The notes beneath the pieces are model-generated. The model was not told the origin of the DNA. It did not search any database and worked only from the letters and a program-made list of their open reading frames with translations. DNA of 64,000 nucleotides. Source: Curtobacterium sp. MCJR17_055. Its GTDB lineage: Bacteria > Actinomycetota > Actinomycetes > Actinomycetales > Microbacteriaceae. Of this stretch, positions 47,476 through 54,757 are shown in pieces; position 1 is the stretch's first letter, and every line of letters begins with the position of its first letter. A program made the position numbers and the translations under genes. Location: the NCBI RefSeq assembly GCF_003224335.1, contig NZ_QKLF01000007.1:1-64000 (forward strand), read 5' to 3'.

Positions 47476-48480
47476 TCAGAGCACGTGCGGCGGCGGCGTC
47501 CGGTGCCAGACCTGCTCGGCACCGTCGTCGGGGACACCCCACGGTCCGGCGGGGACCTGCCACGAACCGACGGCCGGCACCTGCTGCGCCTCGATCCGTC
47601 GCGTCAGCCGTCGGTGGTGCAGGAGCACCCCGACCAGGACGGCGACGCCGATCACGCTCACGACGGCGAGGCCGGCGACGTACAGCGTCGTCACGACACC
47701 GGCGAGCGCGGGGGGCACGGTCCCGTCCTGCGCCGCCGAGAACGGCGTCCCGGTGATCACGAACGCGAGCAGGGTCGAGATCGTCGAGTTCGAGTCCCAC
47801 AGCCCGTGCAGCACCGACACCACGACGTAGGCGACCAGCACCGACCACGTCCACCGGAACCGGGGACGACCGTGCGCCGCCCCGAAGAGCACCGCCCCGA
47901 GGATCGCCGTCCACAGCACGTGCCCCACCGGCGAGAGCACGGCGCGGGCCACCTCGGTCTGCAGGAGCGACACGAGGTCGATGCCGCGGGTGGTGATCGC
48001 CGCGTTGAACGCGTACCCGGCCGACTCGAACGCCGAGAACCCGGCACCCACCGTCGCCCCGAGCAGTGCGCCCTGCCGTGCCGTCTTCGGTCGGACCCGC
48101 CAGCCGACCACGACCAGCAGCAGGCCCTTCACGAGTTCCTCGGCGAAGCCGACGAGCAGGTACAGGGTCGCCCCGGGGCGCAGGTCGGACTCGAGCAGGG
48201 ACGCCCCGAGCACCCCGAGGACCCCGCCGACGAAGAACGCCGTGACCAGCTGCATCGTGCTCACCGTGCCGGTGACGCGTTCGATGACGAACAGCACCAC
48301 GGTGAAGGGCACGAGGAAGCTGCCGAGCAGGATGATGGTCGGCACCAGGTTCGTGTTCTGCGTGGCGACGGTGACGATGATCGTCACGACCCACAGCAGG
48401 AACCCGCTGAGGAGGGTCTTCCACCACCAGCCGTGCCGGTGGTGGGGGTGGGCGCCGACGTGCGCGGTCTCGAGCGTCAT
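47476..48480 (-). CDS. PrsW-family intramembrane metalloprotease
   Basis: A 334-residue membrane protein with about eight TMs. The PrsW pattern is present: LLVGFAEELVKGLLL (Glu pair), GFSAFESAGYAFN (Glu), SPVGHVLWTAI (His) and VLHGLWDS (His/Asp). PrsW-like proteases cut membrane anchors, in Bacillus the anti-sigma factor RsiW. No ECF sigma/anti-sigma pair is nearby. The start is ATG 48478-48480; ATG 48487-48489 is also possible. It is divergent from the glutaredoxin-like gene. Confidence 0.88.
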   Translation of the reverse strand: MTLETAHVGAHPHHRHGWWWKTLLSGFLLWVVTIIVTVATQNTNLVPTIILLGSFLVPFTVVLFVIERVTGTVSTMQLVTAFFVGGVLGVLGASLLESDLRPGATLYLLVGFAEELVKGLLLVVVGWRVRPKTARQGALLGATVGAGFSAFESAGYAFNAAITTRGIDLVSLLQTEVARAVLSPVGHVLWTAILGAVLFGAAHGRPRFRWTWSVLVAYVVVSVLHGLWDSNSTISTLLAFVITGTPFSAAQDGTVPPALAGVVTTLYVAGLAVVSVIGVAVLVGVLLHHRRLTRRIEAQQVPAVGSWQVPAGPWGVPDDGAEQVWHRTPPPHVL

Positions 48481-48555
48481 GTGCCTCATCGTGCTCCGCG
48501 CCGCATGCCGAGGGTCTCCGGGAATACGGATGACGCGGTTCGCGTAGTCCCCCGC

Positions 48556-48819
48556 ATGACCGATGAGACGTTCGACAAGGTCACCGTGTTCGGCGCGGAC
48601 TGGTGCCGCGACTGCCGCCGCTCCAAGGCGCTGCTGGACCGACTGGGCGTGGACTACGAGTACGTGGACGTCGAGGCCGACCTGTCCGCCGCCGACCGCG
48701 CGCAGGCGATCAGTGGCCGGAAGAACATCCCCGTCGTGGTGCTGCCGGACGGCAAGCACTTCGTCGAGCCGTCCGACGCCGAGCTGCAGGCGGAGCTGGA
48801 GTCGTCGGGCGTGGTCTGA
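48556..48819 (+). CDS. Glutaredoxin-like protein (mycoredoxin type)
   Basis: An 87-residue thioredoxin-fold redoxin. The active site is FGADWCRDCRRSK (CxxC), followed by VDYEYVDVEADLSA, the cis-Pro segment KNIPVVVLPDG and VEPSDAEL. The CxxC with an acidic/basic spacer and the short form match mycoredoxins, which reduce mycothiol mixed disulphides in actinobacteria; the exact class is inferred. A TAGTCC hexamer (48545-48550) lies 5 nt before the ATG, suggesting a leaderless mRNA. Confidence 0.88.
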   Translation: MTDETFDKVTVFGADWCRDCRRSKALLDRLGVDYEYVDVEADLSAADRAQAISGRKNIPVVVLPDGKHFVEPSDAELQAELESSGVV

Positions 48820-48838
48820 CCGTCCGTCCGACGAACCT

Positions 48839-48865
48839 GGGAACGTGCTGAGCCGGAGGCGTGTT
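48839..48865 (+). promoter_or_regulatory. Candidate stress (SigH/SigR-type) promoter of the GlsB-like gene
   Basis: GGGAAC (48839-48844) is followed after 18 bp by GTT (48863-48865), matching the GGGAAY-N18-GTT pattern of ECF sigma factors of the SigH/SigR type. It is about 70 bp before the GlsB-like gene. Confidence 0.45.
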
Positions 48866-48936
48866 CACTCGGGCGTCGGCCCTGAGCTCGGTGCACCGCC
48901 GAGGCCTCGGACCGGCCGCAGAACAAGGAGGACACC

Positions 48937-49215
48937 GTGATCGGTCTCATCATCAGCCTCATCATCGTCGGGCTCATCGCCGGCGCCCTCGCCCGCCTCA
49001 TCATCCCCGGCAAGCAGCACATGTCCATCCTGATGACCATCGTCCTCGGGATCGTCGGCTCGTTCGTCGGTGGTCTGCTCGGGTTCCTGATCTTCCAGCA
49101 CGACCCGCAGGACGGCTTCTTCCAGCCGGCCGGCATCATCGGGTCGATCATCGGTGCCGTCATCGTGCTGTTCCTCTACACGCGCTTCGCGGGTCGGGGT
49201 GCCAACCGCCGCTGA
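48937..49215 (+). CDS. GlsB/YeaQ/YmgE-family stress membrane protein
   Basis: A 92-residue protein with three hydrophobic segments and the family pattern GLIAGALARLIIPGKQH, GIVGSFVGGLLG and PAGIIGSIIGAVIVLFLY. It is often induced by general stress and called transglycosylase-associated, without a proven enzyme activity. The GTG at 48937 has a strong AAGGAGG ribosome binding site. A candidate ECF-type promoter lies upstream, in keeping with stress control. Confidence 0.92.
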   Translation: MIGLIISLIIVGLIAGALARLIIPGKQHMSILMTIVLGIVGSFVGGLLGFLIFQHDPQDGFFQPAGIIGSIIGAVIVLFLYTRFAGRGANRR

Positions 49216-49245
49216 CGGCGCACCCTGCGCTGACGCGCTGACCAC

Positions 49246-49289
49246 ACGACGGGAGGCCCGGTACCAGCTGGTACCGGGCCTCCCGTCGT
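49246..49289. terminator. Perfect 44-bp palindrome, GGGAGGCCCG family
   Basis: Positions 49246-49267 and 49268-49289 are exact inverted copies (22 bp each), with centre AGCT and the core ACGACGGGAGGCCCGGTACC. It lies between the GlsB-like gene and the next gene, both on the plus strand, so it is not limited to convergent pairs. Confidence 0.85.
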
Positions 49290-49343
49290 CCTGTGCCCCG
49301 GAAGTCCGGAACGCGCGCAGGCGGCCGGCGTACGGTCCACGAC

Positions 49344-49763
49344 ATGACTGATGCGAACGACACCCGTCGCCCGGAGCAGGACGCAGCACGGCTCGGCCTC
49401 GTCGTGGTCGGTGAGGCCGCCGCGCTGCAGTCCGGCGACGAAGCCGCGATGGACGCAAGCGAGGCGAACATCCGCGAGACCGTCGACGAACTCGTGGACG
49501 TCCCCCTGACCGAGCGCCAGGAGGAGGTCGTGGAGCGGCTCGCGCAGGCCGGCGGGACCCTGACCGCCGGGCTCAGTGGCGCGCTCGCCGCCCGGGCCGG
49601 CAACAGCGTCGACGACGTCCTCGAGGGCGCCGCGCGGAGCATCGTCTGGCAGGAGCGCCTCACCGAGGAGCGCGAGGACGCCGGGCCCCACGACATCGGG
49701 CGACAGGACATCGGGCGACAGGACATCGGGCGCGACGACCAGGACGGCCGCCACTCCGCCTGA
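49344..49763 (+). CDS. Hypothetical acidic protein with repeat tail
   Basis: A 139-residue soluble, acidic, mostly helical protein. The core (about 15-105) has EAAALQSGDEAAMDASEAN and LVDVPLTERQEEVVERLAQ. No family is recognised. The tail contains a short repeat DIGRQ (about residues 117-128) encoded by 15-bp direct repeats (about 49693-49735). TACGGT (49331-49336) lies 7 nt before the ATG at 49344, a likely leaderless start. Confidence 0.75.
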   Translation: MTDANDTRRPEQDAARLGLVVVGEAAALQSGDEAAMDASEANIRETVDELVDVPLTERQEEVVERLAQAGGTLTAGLSGALAARAGNSVDDVLEGAARSIVWQERLTEEREDAGPHDIGRQDIGRQDIGRDDQDGRHSA

Positions 49764-49774
49764 CTCCGGACCAC

Positions 49775-49824
49775 GGACACACGGGAGGCCCGTCACCAGC
49801 TGGTGACGGGCCTCCCGTGTGTCC
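49775..49824. terminator. Bidirectional hairpin, GGGAGGCCCG family
   Basis: A 24-bp perfect stem (49775-49798 with 49801-49824) and a near-zero loop (CACCAGCTGGTG at the centre). It lies between the convergent 139-residue protein gene and nadE. Confidence 0.85.
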
Positions 49825-49842
49825 CCGGGCCCCGGAGTGACG

Positions 49843-50664
49843 TCAGCGACGCCACCACTCGTCGAACGGCGACGCGGGTACCTGGCGCTTGTGCTCGGTC
49901 GCGCGGTACCGCGCCTCGATCGCCTCGGCGACCTCGACCGGGACGTCGTGTCCCTGCAGGTAGGCGTCGAGCTCGGCGTAGGTGAGGCCGAGGTTCGCCT
50001 CGTCGGTCTGGCCGGGCAGGTCGTCGAGCAGGTCCGCGGTCGGCGCCTTCTCGTACAGGCGGGCCGGCGCACCGAGGTGCTCGAGCAGCTGGCGCCCCTG
50101 GCTCTTCGTCAGACCGGTCAGCGGCGTGAGGTCGACGCCGCCGTCGCCGTACTTCGTGAAGAAGCCGGTCACGGCCTCGGCCGCGTGGTCGGTGCCGACG
50201 ACCAGGAGCCCGCGCTGCCCGGCGACGGCGTACTGCGCGACCATGCGCATGCGGGCCTTCACGTTGCCCTTCACGAAGTCGCTCAGGGCGACGCCGGCCT
50301 CCGCGGTGTCCTGCACCACGCCGTCCACCCCGTGCTCGATGTTCACGACGATGCCGGGGTCCGCGGCGATGAACTGCAGGGCGAGCTGCGCGTCGTCCTC
50401 GTCGGCCTGCACCCGGTAGGGCATCCGCACGGTGACGAACTCGGCGGCGTGCCCCTCGGAGCGGAGCGACTCGACCGCGAGCTGCGTCAGGCGGCCGGCG
50501 AGCGTGGAGTCCTGTCCGCCGCTGACGGCGAGGACGTAGCCGTTCGCGCCGGTGGTCAGCAGGTAGTCACGCAGGAAGCCCACGCGTCGGGCGATCTCCT
50601 GCTCCGGGTCGATGGTCGGCTGGACGTTGAGGTCCGCGGCGATGGCGGCTTGGAGTTCTCGCAC
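49843..50664 (-). CDS. nadE: NH3-dependent NAD+ synthetase
   Basis: Amidates nicotinic acid adenine dinucleotide to NAD with ammonia. At 273 residues it is the short NadE without a glutaminase domain (like E. coli, unlike the long M. tuberculosis form). It has the PP-loop [37 protein letters not shown] and the lid LEKAP-like [11 protein letters not shown] with LPGQTDE. The ATP and deamido-NAD sites are intact. The GTG start at 50662-50664 has GATACT (50671-50676) 6 nt upstream, so it is probably leaderless. Confidence 0.95.
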   Translation of the reverse strand: MRELQAAIAADLNVQPTIDPEQEIARRVGFLRDYLLTTGANGYVLAVSGGQDSTLAGRLTQLAVESLRSEGHAAEFVTVRMPYRVQADEDDAQLALQFIAADPGIVVNIEHGVDGVVQDTAEAGVALSDFVKGNVKARMRMVAQYAVAGQRGLLVVGTDHAAEAVTGFFTKYGDGGVDLTPLTGLTKSQGRQLLEHLGAPARLYEKAPTADLLDDLPGQTDEANLGLTYAELDAYLQGHDVPVEVAEAIEARYRATEHKRQVPASPFDEWWRR

Positions 50665-50779
50665 GCACCCAGTATCCGCCCGAGCCGCGCCGGGCGCACG
50701 GACACCGTGGAGGTGCTCACTAGAGTGGCGGCCACACCGGTCGGAGCCGCACCTGCACCGGAGACGACGGAGGTCGATC

Positions 50780-51703
50780 GTGAGGGACGAGCGCCGCGCC
50801 GGACTGCTCGCCGTCACCGTCACCGCCTTGCTCTGGGGCACCACCGGCACCGCCGCGACCTTCGCGCCCGACGTCGGCCCGCTCGCGATCGGTGCCGCGG
50901 CGCTCGGCGTCGGCGGGATCCTGCAGGCGGTCGTCGGCGCGCGGGCCCTCCGAGCGGCTGCTCCATTGCTCGTGCGGAGCCGCGCACTCGTCCTCGTCGG
51001 CGCGGTCGCCGTCGCGGTGTACCCGCTCGCGTTCTACAGCTCGATGCACACCGCCGGGGTGGCCGTCGGCTCCGTGGTGTCGTTGGCGTCCGCTCCCCTG
51101 GCGTCCGGGGTCCTGGAGCGGGTCGTCGACCGGCGGCCGCTCAGCCGGTGGTGGGTGCTCGCCGCGGCGCTCGGTGTCGTCGGGAGCGTGCTGCTCTGCC
51201 TGTCCAGCCTGGCGGGGTCGGCGGACTCGGCCGGCGTCGGGTCGCCCGGGTCAACGGTCCTCGGGGTCGTGCTCGGTCTCGTGGCCGGGGCCACGTACGC
51301 GGTCTACTCGTGGGCGTCACGTCGGCTCATGGTCGACGGCGTCCCCCGCGCGGCCGCGATGGGCGCCGTGTTCGGCGGCGGTGGGCTGCTCCTCATGCCG
51401 GTGCTCGCCGTCACCGGAGCGCCCCTGCTCGCGTCGCCGCAGAACGCCGCGGTCGGCGTGTACATGGCGATCGTGCCGATGTTCCTCGGGTACCTGCTGT
51501 TCGGGTACGGCCTCGCGAGGATCCCGGCGAGCACCGCCACCACCGTCACCCTCACCGAACCGGCGGTCGCTGCCGTGCTCGCGGTGCTGGTGGTCGGCGA
51601 GCGGCTCACCGCGGTCGGGTGGGCCGGACTGGGCGTGATCGCGATCGTGCTCGTCGTCCTGGCGGTCGCGCCGACGAACACCCGGGCTGGTTCGCGTTCC
51701 TGA
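50780..51703 (+). CDS. EamA/DMT-family transporter
   Basis: A 307-residue membrane protein with ten TMs in two EamA repeats: the first begins [20 protein letters not shown], the second [22 protein letters not shown]. The C-terminal repeat has the conserved [25 protein letters not shown]. It exports or imports an unknown metabolite. The GTG at 50780 has GGAGG upstream. The stop codon (51701-51703) lies inside the first unit of the tRNA-derived repeat array, so the last two residues are repeat-encoded. Confidence 0.93.
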   Translation: MRDERRAGLLAVTVTALLWGTTGTAATFAPDVGPLAIGAAALGVGGILQAVVGARALRAAAPLLVRSRALVLVGAVAVAVYPLAFYSSMHTAGVAVGSVVSLASAPLASGVLERVVDRRPLSRWWVLAAALGVVGSVLLCLSSLAGSADSAGVGSPGSTVLGVVLGLVAGATYAVYSWASRRLMVDGVPRAAAMGAVFGGGGLLLMPVLAVTGAPLLASPQNAAVGVYMAIVPMFLGYLLFGYGLARIPASTATTVTLTEPAVAAVLAVLVVGERLTAVGWAGLGVIAIVLVVLAVAPTNTRAGSRS

Positions 51704-52625
51704 GGACGGGACCGGACGGACCACCGAGGTGCCCCTGGAGGGACTCGAACCCCCAACCCGTTCCTGAGGACGGGACCGGACGGACCACCGAAGTGCCCCT
51801 GGAGGGACTCGAACCCTCAACCCTTTCCTGAGGACGGGACCGGACGGACCACCGAGGTGCCCCTGGAGGGACTCGAACCCTCAACCCTTTCCTGAGGACG
51901 GGACCGGACGGACCACCGAGGTGCCCCTGGAGGGACTCGAACCCTCAACCCTTTCCTGAGGACGGGACCGGACGGACCACCGAGGTGCCCCTGGAGGGAC
52001 GCGAACCCTCAACCCGTTCCTGAGGACGGGACCGGACGGACCACCGAGGTGCCCCTGGAGGGACTCGAACCCTCAACCCTTTCCTGAGGACGGGACCGGA
52101 CGGACCACCGAGGTGCCCCTGGAGGGACTCGAACCCCCAACCCTTTCCTGAGGACGGGACCGGACGGACCACCGAGGTGCCCCTGGAGGGACTCGAACCC
52201 TCAACCCTTTCCTGAGGACGGGACCGGACGGACCACCGAGGTGCCCCTGGAGGGACTCGAACCCTCAACCCTTTCCTGAGGACGGGACCGGACGGACCAC
52301 CGAGGTGCCCCTGGAGGGACTCGAACCCTCAACCCTTTCCTGAGGACGGGACCGGACGGACCACCGAGGTGCCCCTGGAGGGACTCGAACCCTCAACCCT
52401 TTCCTGAGGACGGGACCGGACGGACCACCGAGGTGCCCCTGGAGGGACTCGAACCCTCAACCCTTTCCTGAGGACGGGACCGGACGGACCACCGAGGTGC
52501 CCCTGGAGGGACTCGAACCCTCAACCCTTTCCTGAGGACGGGACCGGACGGACCACCGAGGTGCCCCTGGAGGGACTCGAACCCCCAACCCTTTCCTGAG
52601 GACGGGACCGGACGGACCACCGAGG
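51696..52625 (-). repeat. Tandem array of tRNA-Arg(CCT) 3' halves: 14 copies of a 64-bp unit
   Basis: Fourteen complete 64-bp units begin at 51696 and recur every 64 bp, followed by a 34-bp partial that joins the intact tRNA-Arg. On the minus strand each unit is a 47-nt copy of tRNA nucleotides 27-73 (anticodon arm with CCT, variable loop, T-arm, 3' acceptor strand, discriminator A) plus a 17-nt linker identical to the true 3' flank of the tRNA. No unit has the 5' half, so none can fold as a full tRNA. Copies are nearly identical. Most (11 of 14) have A instead of G at T-stem position 50. One (starting 51952) has a change in the T-loop region, one (51760) a change in the linker, and three (51696, 51760, 52016) begin with G instead of T. 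Confidence 0.95.
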
Positions 52626-52697
52626 TGCCCCTGGAGGGACTCGAACCCCCAACCCTTTCCTTAGGACGGAACTGCTCTTCCATTGAGCTACAGAGGC
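52626..52697 (-). tRNA. tRNA-Arg (anticodon CCT)
   Basis: Minus-strand cloverleaf of 72 nt. The acceptor is GCCTCTG/CAGGGGC with a U4-G69 wobble. The D-arm is GCTC-AATGGAA-GAGC. The anticodon loop GTCCTAA has anticodon CCT (reads AGG), the variable loop is GGGTT and the T-arm is GGGGG-TTCGAGT-CCCTC. The discriminator is A73; CCA is not encoded (flank CCT). It is intact and is the parent of the downstream array. A -10 TAGAGT (52708-52713) lies 10 nt before the 5' end. Confidence 0.95.
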
Positions 52698-52707
52698 CGG
52701 CCCGACC

Positions 52708-52713
52708 ACTCTA
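52708..52713 (-). promoter_or_regulatory. -10 element of tRNA-Arg
   Basis: TAGAGT on the minus strand, 10 nt before the tRNA 5' end. The -35 region is weak. Transcription from here would read the tRNA and then the whole repeat array, since no terminator hairpin lies between them. Confidence 0.55.
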
Positions 52714-52759
52714 GCGGGAGCCGGGACGCGCCGGACGAGAGGCGTGGGGCGGGCGCACC

Positions 52760-52781
52760 CGGGGCCTCCCGTCCGGCCCCG
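52760..52781 (-). terminator. Hairpin after the HNH gene
   Basis: CGGGGCC (52760-52766) / GGCCCCG (52775-52781), with loop TCCCGTCC, 2 bp past the stop of the HNH endonuclease gene on the minus strand. It lies upstream of the tRNA-Arg promoter and so separates the two units. Confidence 0.6.
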
Positions 52782-52782
52782 C

Positions 52783-53277
52783 CTACGCGGCGACCAGGTA
52801 CTCGTCCCAGTCCGGCTGCGGCCGCTCGATGCCGCGGACGACCCAGGCCGAACCGTGCGGGGCCTTCGGCGGGAACCGCAGCGTCCACCCCATCTCGCGC
52901 GGGGTGCGGTCGCCCTTGACGTTGTTGCAGGCGAGGCAGCAGGCGACGAGGTTCTCCCACGAGTCTCGACCGCCACGGGACTTCGGCTGGACGTGGTCGA
53001 TCGTGGTCGCGTTCCGGCCGCAGTAGGCGCACCGGTTGGCGTCTCGGCGGAGCACACCGCGCCGGGACACCGGGATCAGCCGGGACTGCGGGATGCGCAC
53101 GTACCGGGTCAGGATGATGACGGACGGACGGTCGTAGCTGACGGCGGCACCGGTGACGGGGTGCAGGGTGTCGGCGGCGACGACGGAGGCCTTCTGGTTC
53201 ATGACGAGGACCAGGGCTCGACGGAACGAGATCACCGCGAGGGGCTCGTAACCGGCGTTGAGGACGAGAGTGCGCAT
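52783..53277 (-). CDS. HNH endonuclease
   Basis: A 164-residue protein of a type conserved across actinobacteria. The N-terminus is MRTLVLNAGYEPLAVISFRR. The HNH core lies at about 90-140: RCAYCGRNATTIDHVQPKSRGG, then WENLVACCLACNNVKGDRTP, with two CxxC-type zinc pairs, the catalytic His in IDHV and Asn in CNN. The role is not known; an isolated, widely conserved location suggests a housekeeping or repair function more than a restriction system. Confidence 0.88.
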   Translation of the reverse strand: MRTLVLNAGYEPLAVISFRRALVLVMNQKASVVAADTLHPVTGAAVSYDRPSVIILTRYVRIPQSRLIPVSRRGVLRRDANRCAYCGRNATTIDHVQPKSRGGRDSWENLVACCLACNNVKGDRTPREMGWTLRFPPKAPHGSAWVVRGIERPQPDWDEYLVAA

Positions 53278-53633
53278 GGGTTCCCTTCCGACGTGCCTGG
53301 ACGGCTTCCAGGCGGTGCGGGCACCGGGTCGGTCGGCGTCGAGCGGGTGGTCACGGCCTCCGGGCCCGAGGGCGGGTCCGGCCGGCCCACCCGGTCGGAG
53401 CGGGCCGTCCTGCCGGAGCGGGGCGGTCCCACCGTCGTGGCGGGCCGGATACACGAAGAGCACCACCCGTCAGGGCGGTGCTCCGGTCAGTCGCGCGCGA
53501 GTTGCGGCTCGCAGGCTGTGGTCGTCCGTATGTCGACATGCGCGCGCCGACCCATGGTGCGGGTCGTGCGTGACGTCGACATGTGGTCTCCCGTTCGGGT
53601 CGAGGCGATCCGATGCGTGCAGGCTAACCCAGA
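53278..53633. other. Gene-free stretch upstream of the HNH gene
   Basis: No convincing coding frame. It contains an imperfect hairpin AGCACCACCC / GGGCGGTGCT (53459-53482), and two direct copies of GTCGACATG (53532-53540 and 53575-53583). The first is part of the palindrome ATGTCGACAT (53530-53539). These may be regulatory for the HNH gene, or part of a small RNA gene; neither is shown. Confidence 0.4.
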
Positions 53634-53666
53634 AACCGGCCCCGCACGAGGGGTGCGGGGCCGGTT
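53634..53666 (-). terminator. Terminator of the NlpC/P60 gene
   Basis: A 14-bp perfect stem, AACCGGCCCCGCAC (53634-53647) / GTGCGGGGCCGGTT (53653-53666), with 5-nt loop GAGGG, 45 bp past the NlpC/P60 stop on the minus strand. Confidence 0.85.
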
Positions 53667-53710
53667 CGGACGCTGTTCACATGCGCGCCCGCAGGGTGTC
53701 GTCCGGGGTG

Positions 53711-54757
53711 TCAGATCCCGAAGCGGACGATGTGGTAATTGCTCGACCAGATCGGGCGGATCGAGACGGAGCCGCCGGGCTTCGGGGCGTCCATGATCAT
53801 GCCGTTGCCCATGTAGAAGCCGTCGTGCGAGTCGTCGTTGAAGACGACCACGTCGCCCGGCTGCGCTTCCGACTCGGGGATCGTGGTGCCGACCTGGTCC
53901 TGCAGCGTGACCGAGTGGGCGAGGCTGATGCCGTGCTGCGCGTAGACGTACATGACGTAGCCCGAGCAGTCGAACCCGGCGGGGGTGGCGCCACCGAACA
54001 CGTAGGGCGTCCCGATGTACTGCTTCGCCGTGGCGACGACGGCCGGCAGCGAGAACGGGGTCCCCGCGGCGGGGGCCGCACTCGTCGCGGCGGCGTCCGC
54101 GGCCGAGGCGGTCGTGGCCGCTCCGGTCGAGTCGTCGGCGAGGTAGTCCTCGGCCGTCTTGCCGTCGTAGGCGTACTCCGCTGCCTTCGCGGCACGAGCG
54201 GCCTCGAGCTCGGCGGCGGCCTTCGCCGCTGCCTTCGCGGCGGCCTGCGCCTCGAGGGTCGCGGTCGAGGTGGCGCTGAAGCCGTCGCGCGAGGTGTCGG
54301 CTGCGCCGGCCGCGGCGGACACGTCGAACTGCTGCGCCTGCACCGTGAGGTCGGAGGCCGCGTCGGTCTGCGCGGCTCCGGCCTGCGACGTGGAGGTGGT
54401 CGCGAAGGCGGCCGGGACGGCCATCGTGCCGAACATCCCCGCCGCGACGGCCAGGACGACGGGAGCCATGAACCGGCGCTTCCGGGACGACGCTGACGGA
54501 GCGGCCGCGCGGGTGACGCCGAGGGCGCGGCCGTCACGGGTCGCGGCAGCGCGGGTGGCGGGCGTCCGGGCGGCTGCCGGACGGGCTGCGCTCGTGCGGG
54601 GTGCGGTCGGGGCGGACGCCGTGCGGGCGAGCGGGCGACGTGCGGCACGCTCGGCTGCTTCGCGTGCTGCCCTGCGGGTCAGGGGAGCTGCGACGGTGTC
54701 ACCGGTGGTCGTCGGGTTCGCGGTCGGGTCGTCCGCGGCGGTTCCGGTGTAGGTCAA
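53711..54757 (-). CDS. NlpC/P60 peptidoglycan endopeptidase
   Basis: A 348-residue exported cell-wall hydrolase. It has a long basic, Ala/Arg/Pro-rich cytoplasmic N-terminus (1-95), a signal/TM segment (about 97-118, MAPVVLAVAAGMFGTMAVPA), and an Ala-rich coiled-coil region (about 160-205). The NlpC/P60 domain (about 235-348) has GFDCSGYVMYVY (catalytic Cys), SHDGFYMGNGMIMDAP (His) and a late His in NYHIVRF. It cuts peptide stems in the wall. The start is TTG 54755-54757 with GGAGA about 6 nt upstream; no ATG or GTG fits as well. Confidence 0.88.
   Translation of the reverse strand: MTYTGTAADDPTANPTTTGDTVAAPLTRRAAREAAERAARRPLARTASAPTAPRTSAARPAAARTPATRAAATRDGRALGVTRAAAPSASSRKRRFMAPVVLAVAAGMFGTMAVPAAFATTSTSQAGAAQTDAASDLTVQAQQFDVSAAAGAADTSRDGFSATSTATLEAQAAAKAAAKAAAELEAARAAKAAEYAYDGKTAEDYLADDSTGAATTASAADAAATSAAPAAGTPFSLPAVVATAKQYIGTPYVFGGATPAGFDCSGYVMYVYAQHGISLAHSVTLQDQVGTTIPESEAQPGDVVVFNDDSHDGFYMGNGMIMDAPKPGGSVSIRPIWSSNYHIVRFGI

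Noticed and set aside
49246..49289. Inverted repeat as an insertion sequence end
   Set aside because: The palindrome is complete and short, with no transposase or target duplication. Its recurrence at gene ends fits a terminator.
51696..52625. CRISPR array
   Set aside because: The period is constant, but there are no variable spacers: the 17-nt linkers are the same in every unit and equal the tRNA 3' flank. No cas genes are present.
51600..52683. Repetitive reading frames across the tRNA-Arg array ([25 protein letters not shown] repeats)
   Set aside because: The unit is 64 bp, so the frame cycles through all three readings in turn. The peptides are a by-product of the repeated tRNA sequence and have no start signals.
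51696..52697. Integrated element or attL/attR pair at tRNA-Arg
   Set aside because: A 3' tRNA copy is typical of integration sites, but there is no integrase, no cargo between copies, and fourteen direct copies without intervening DNA.
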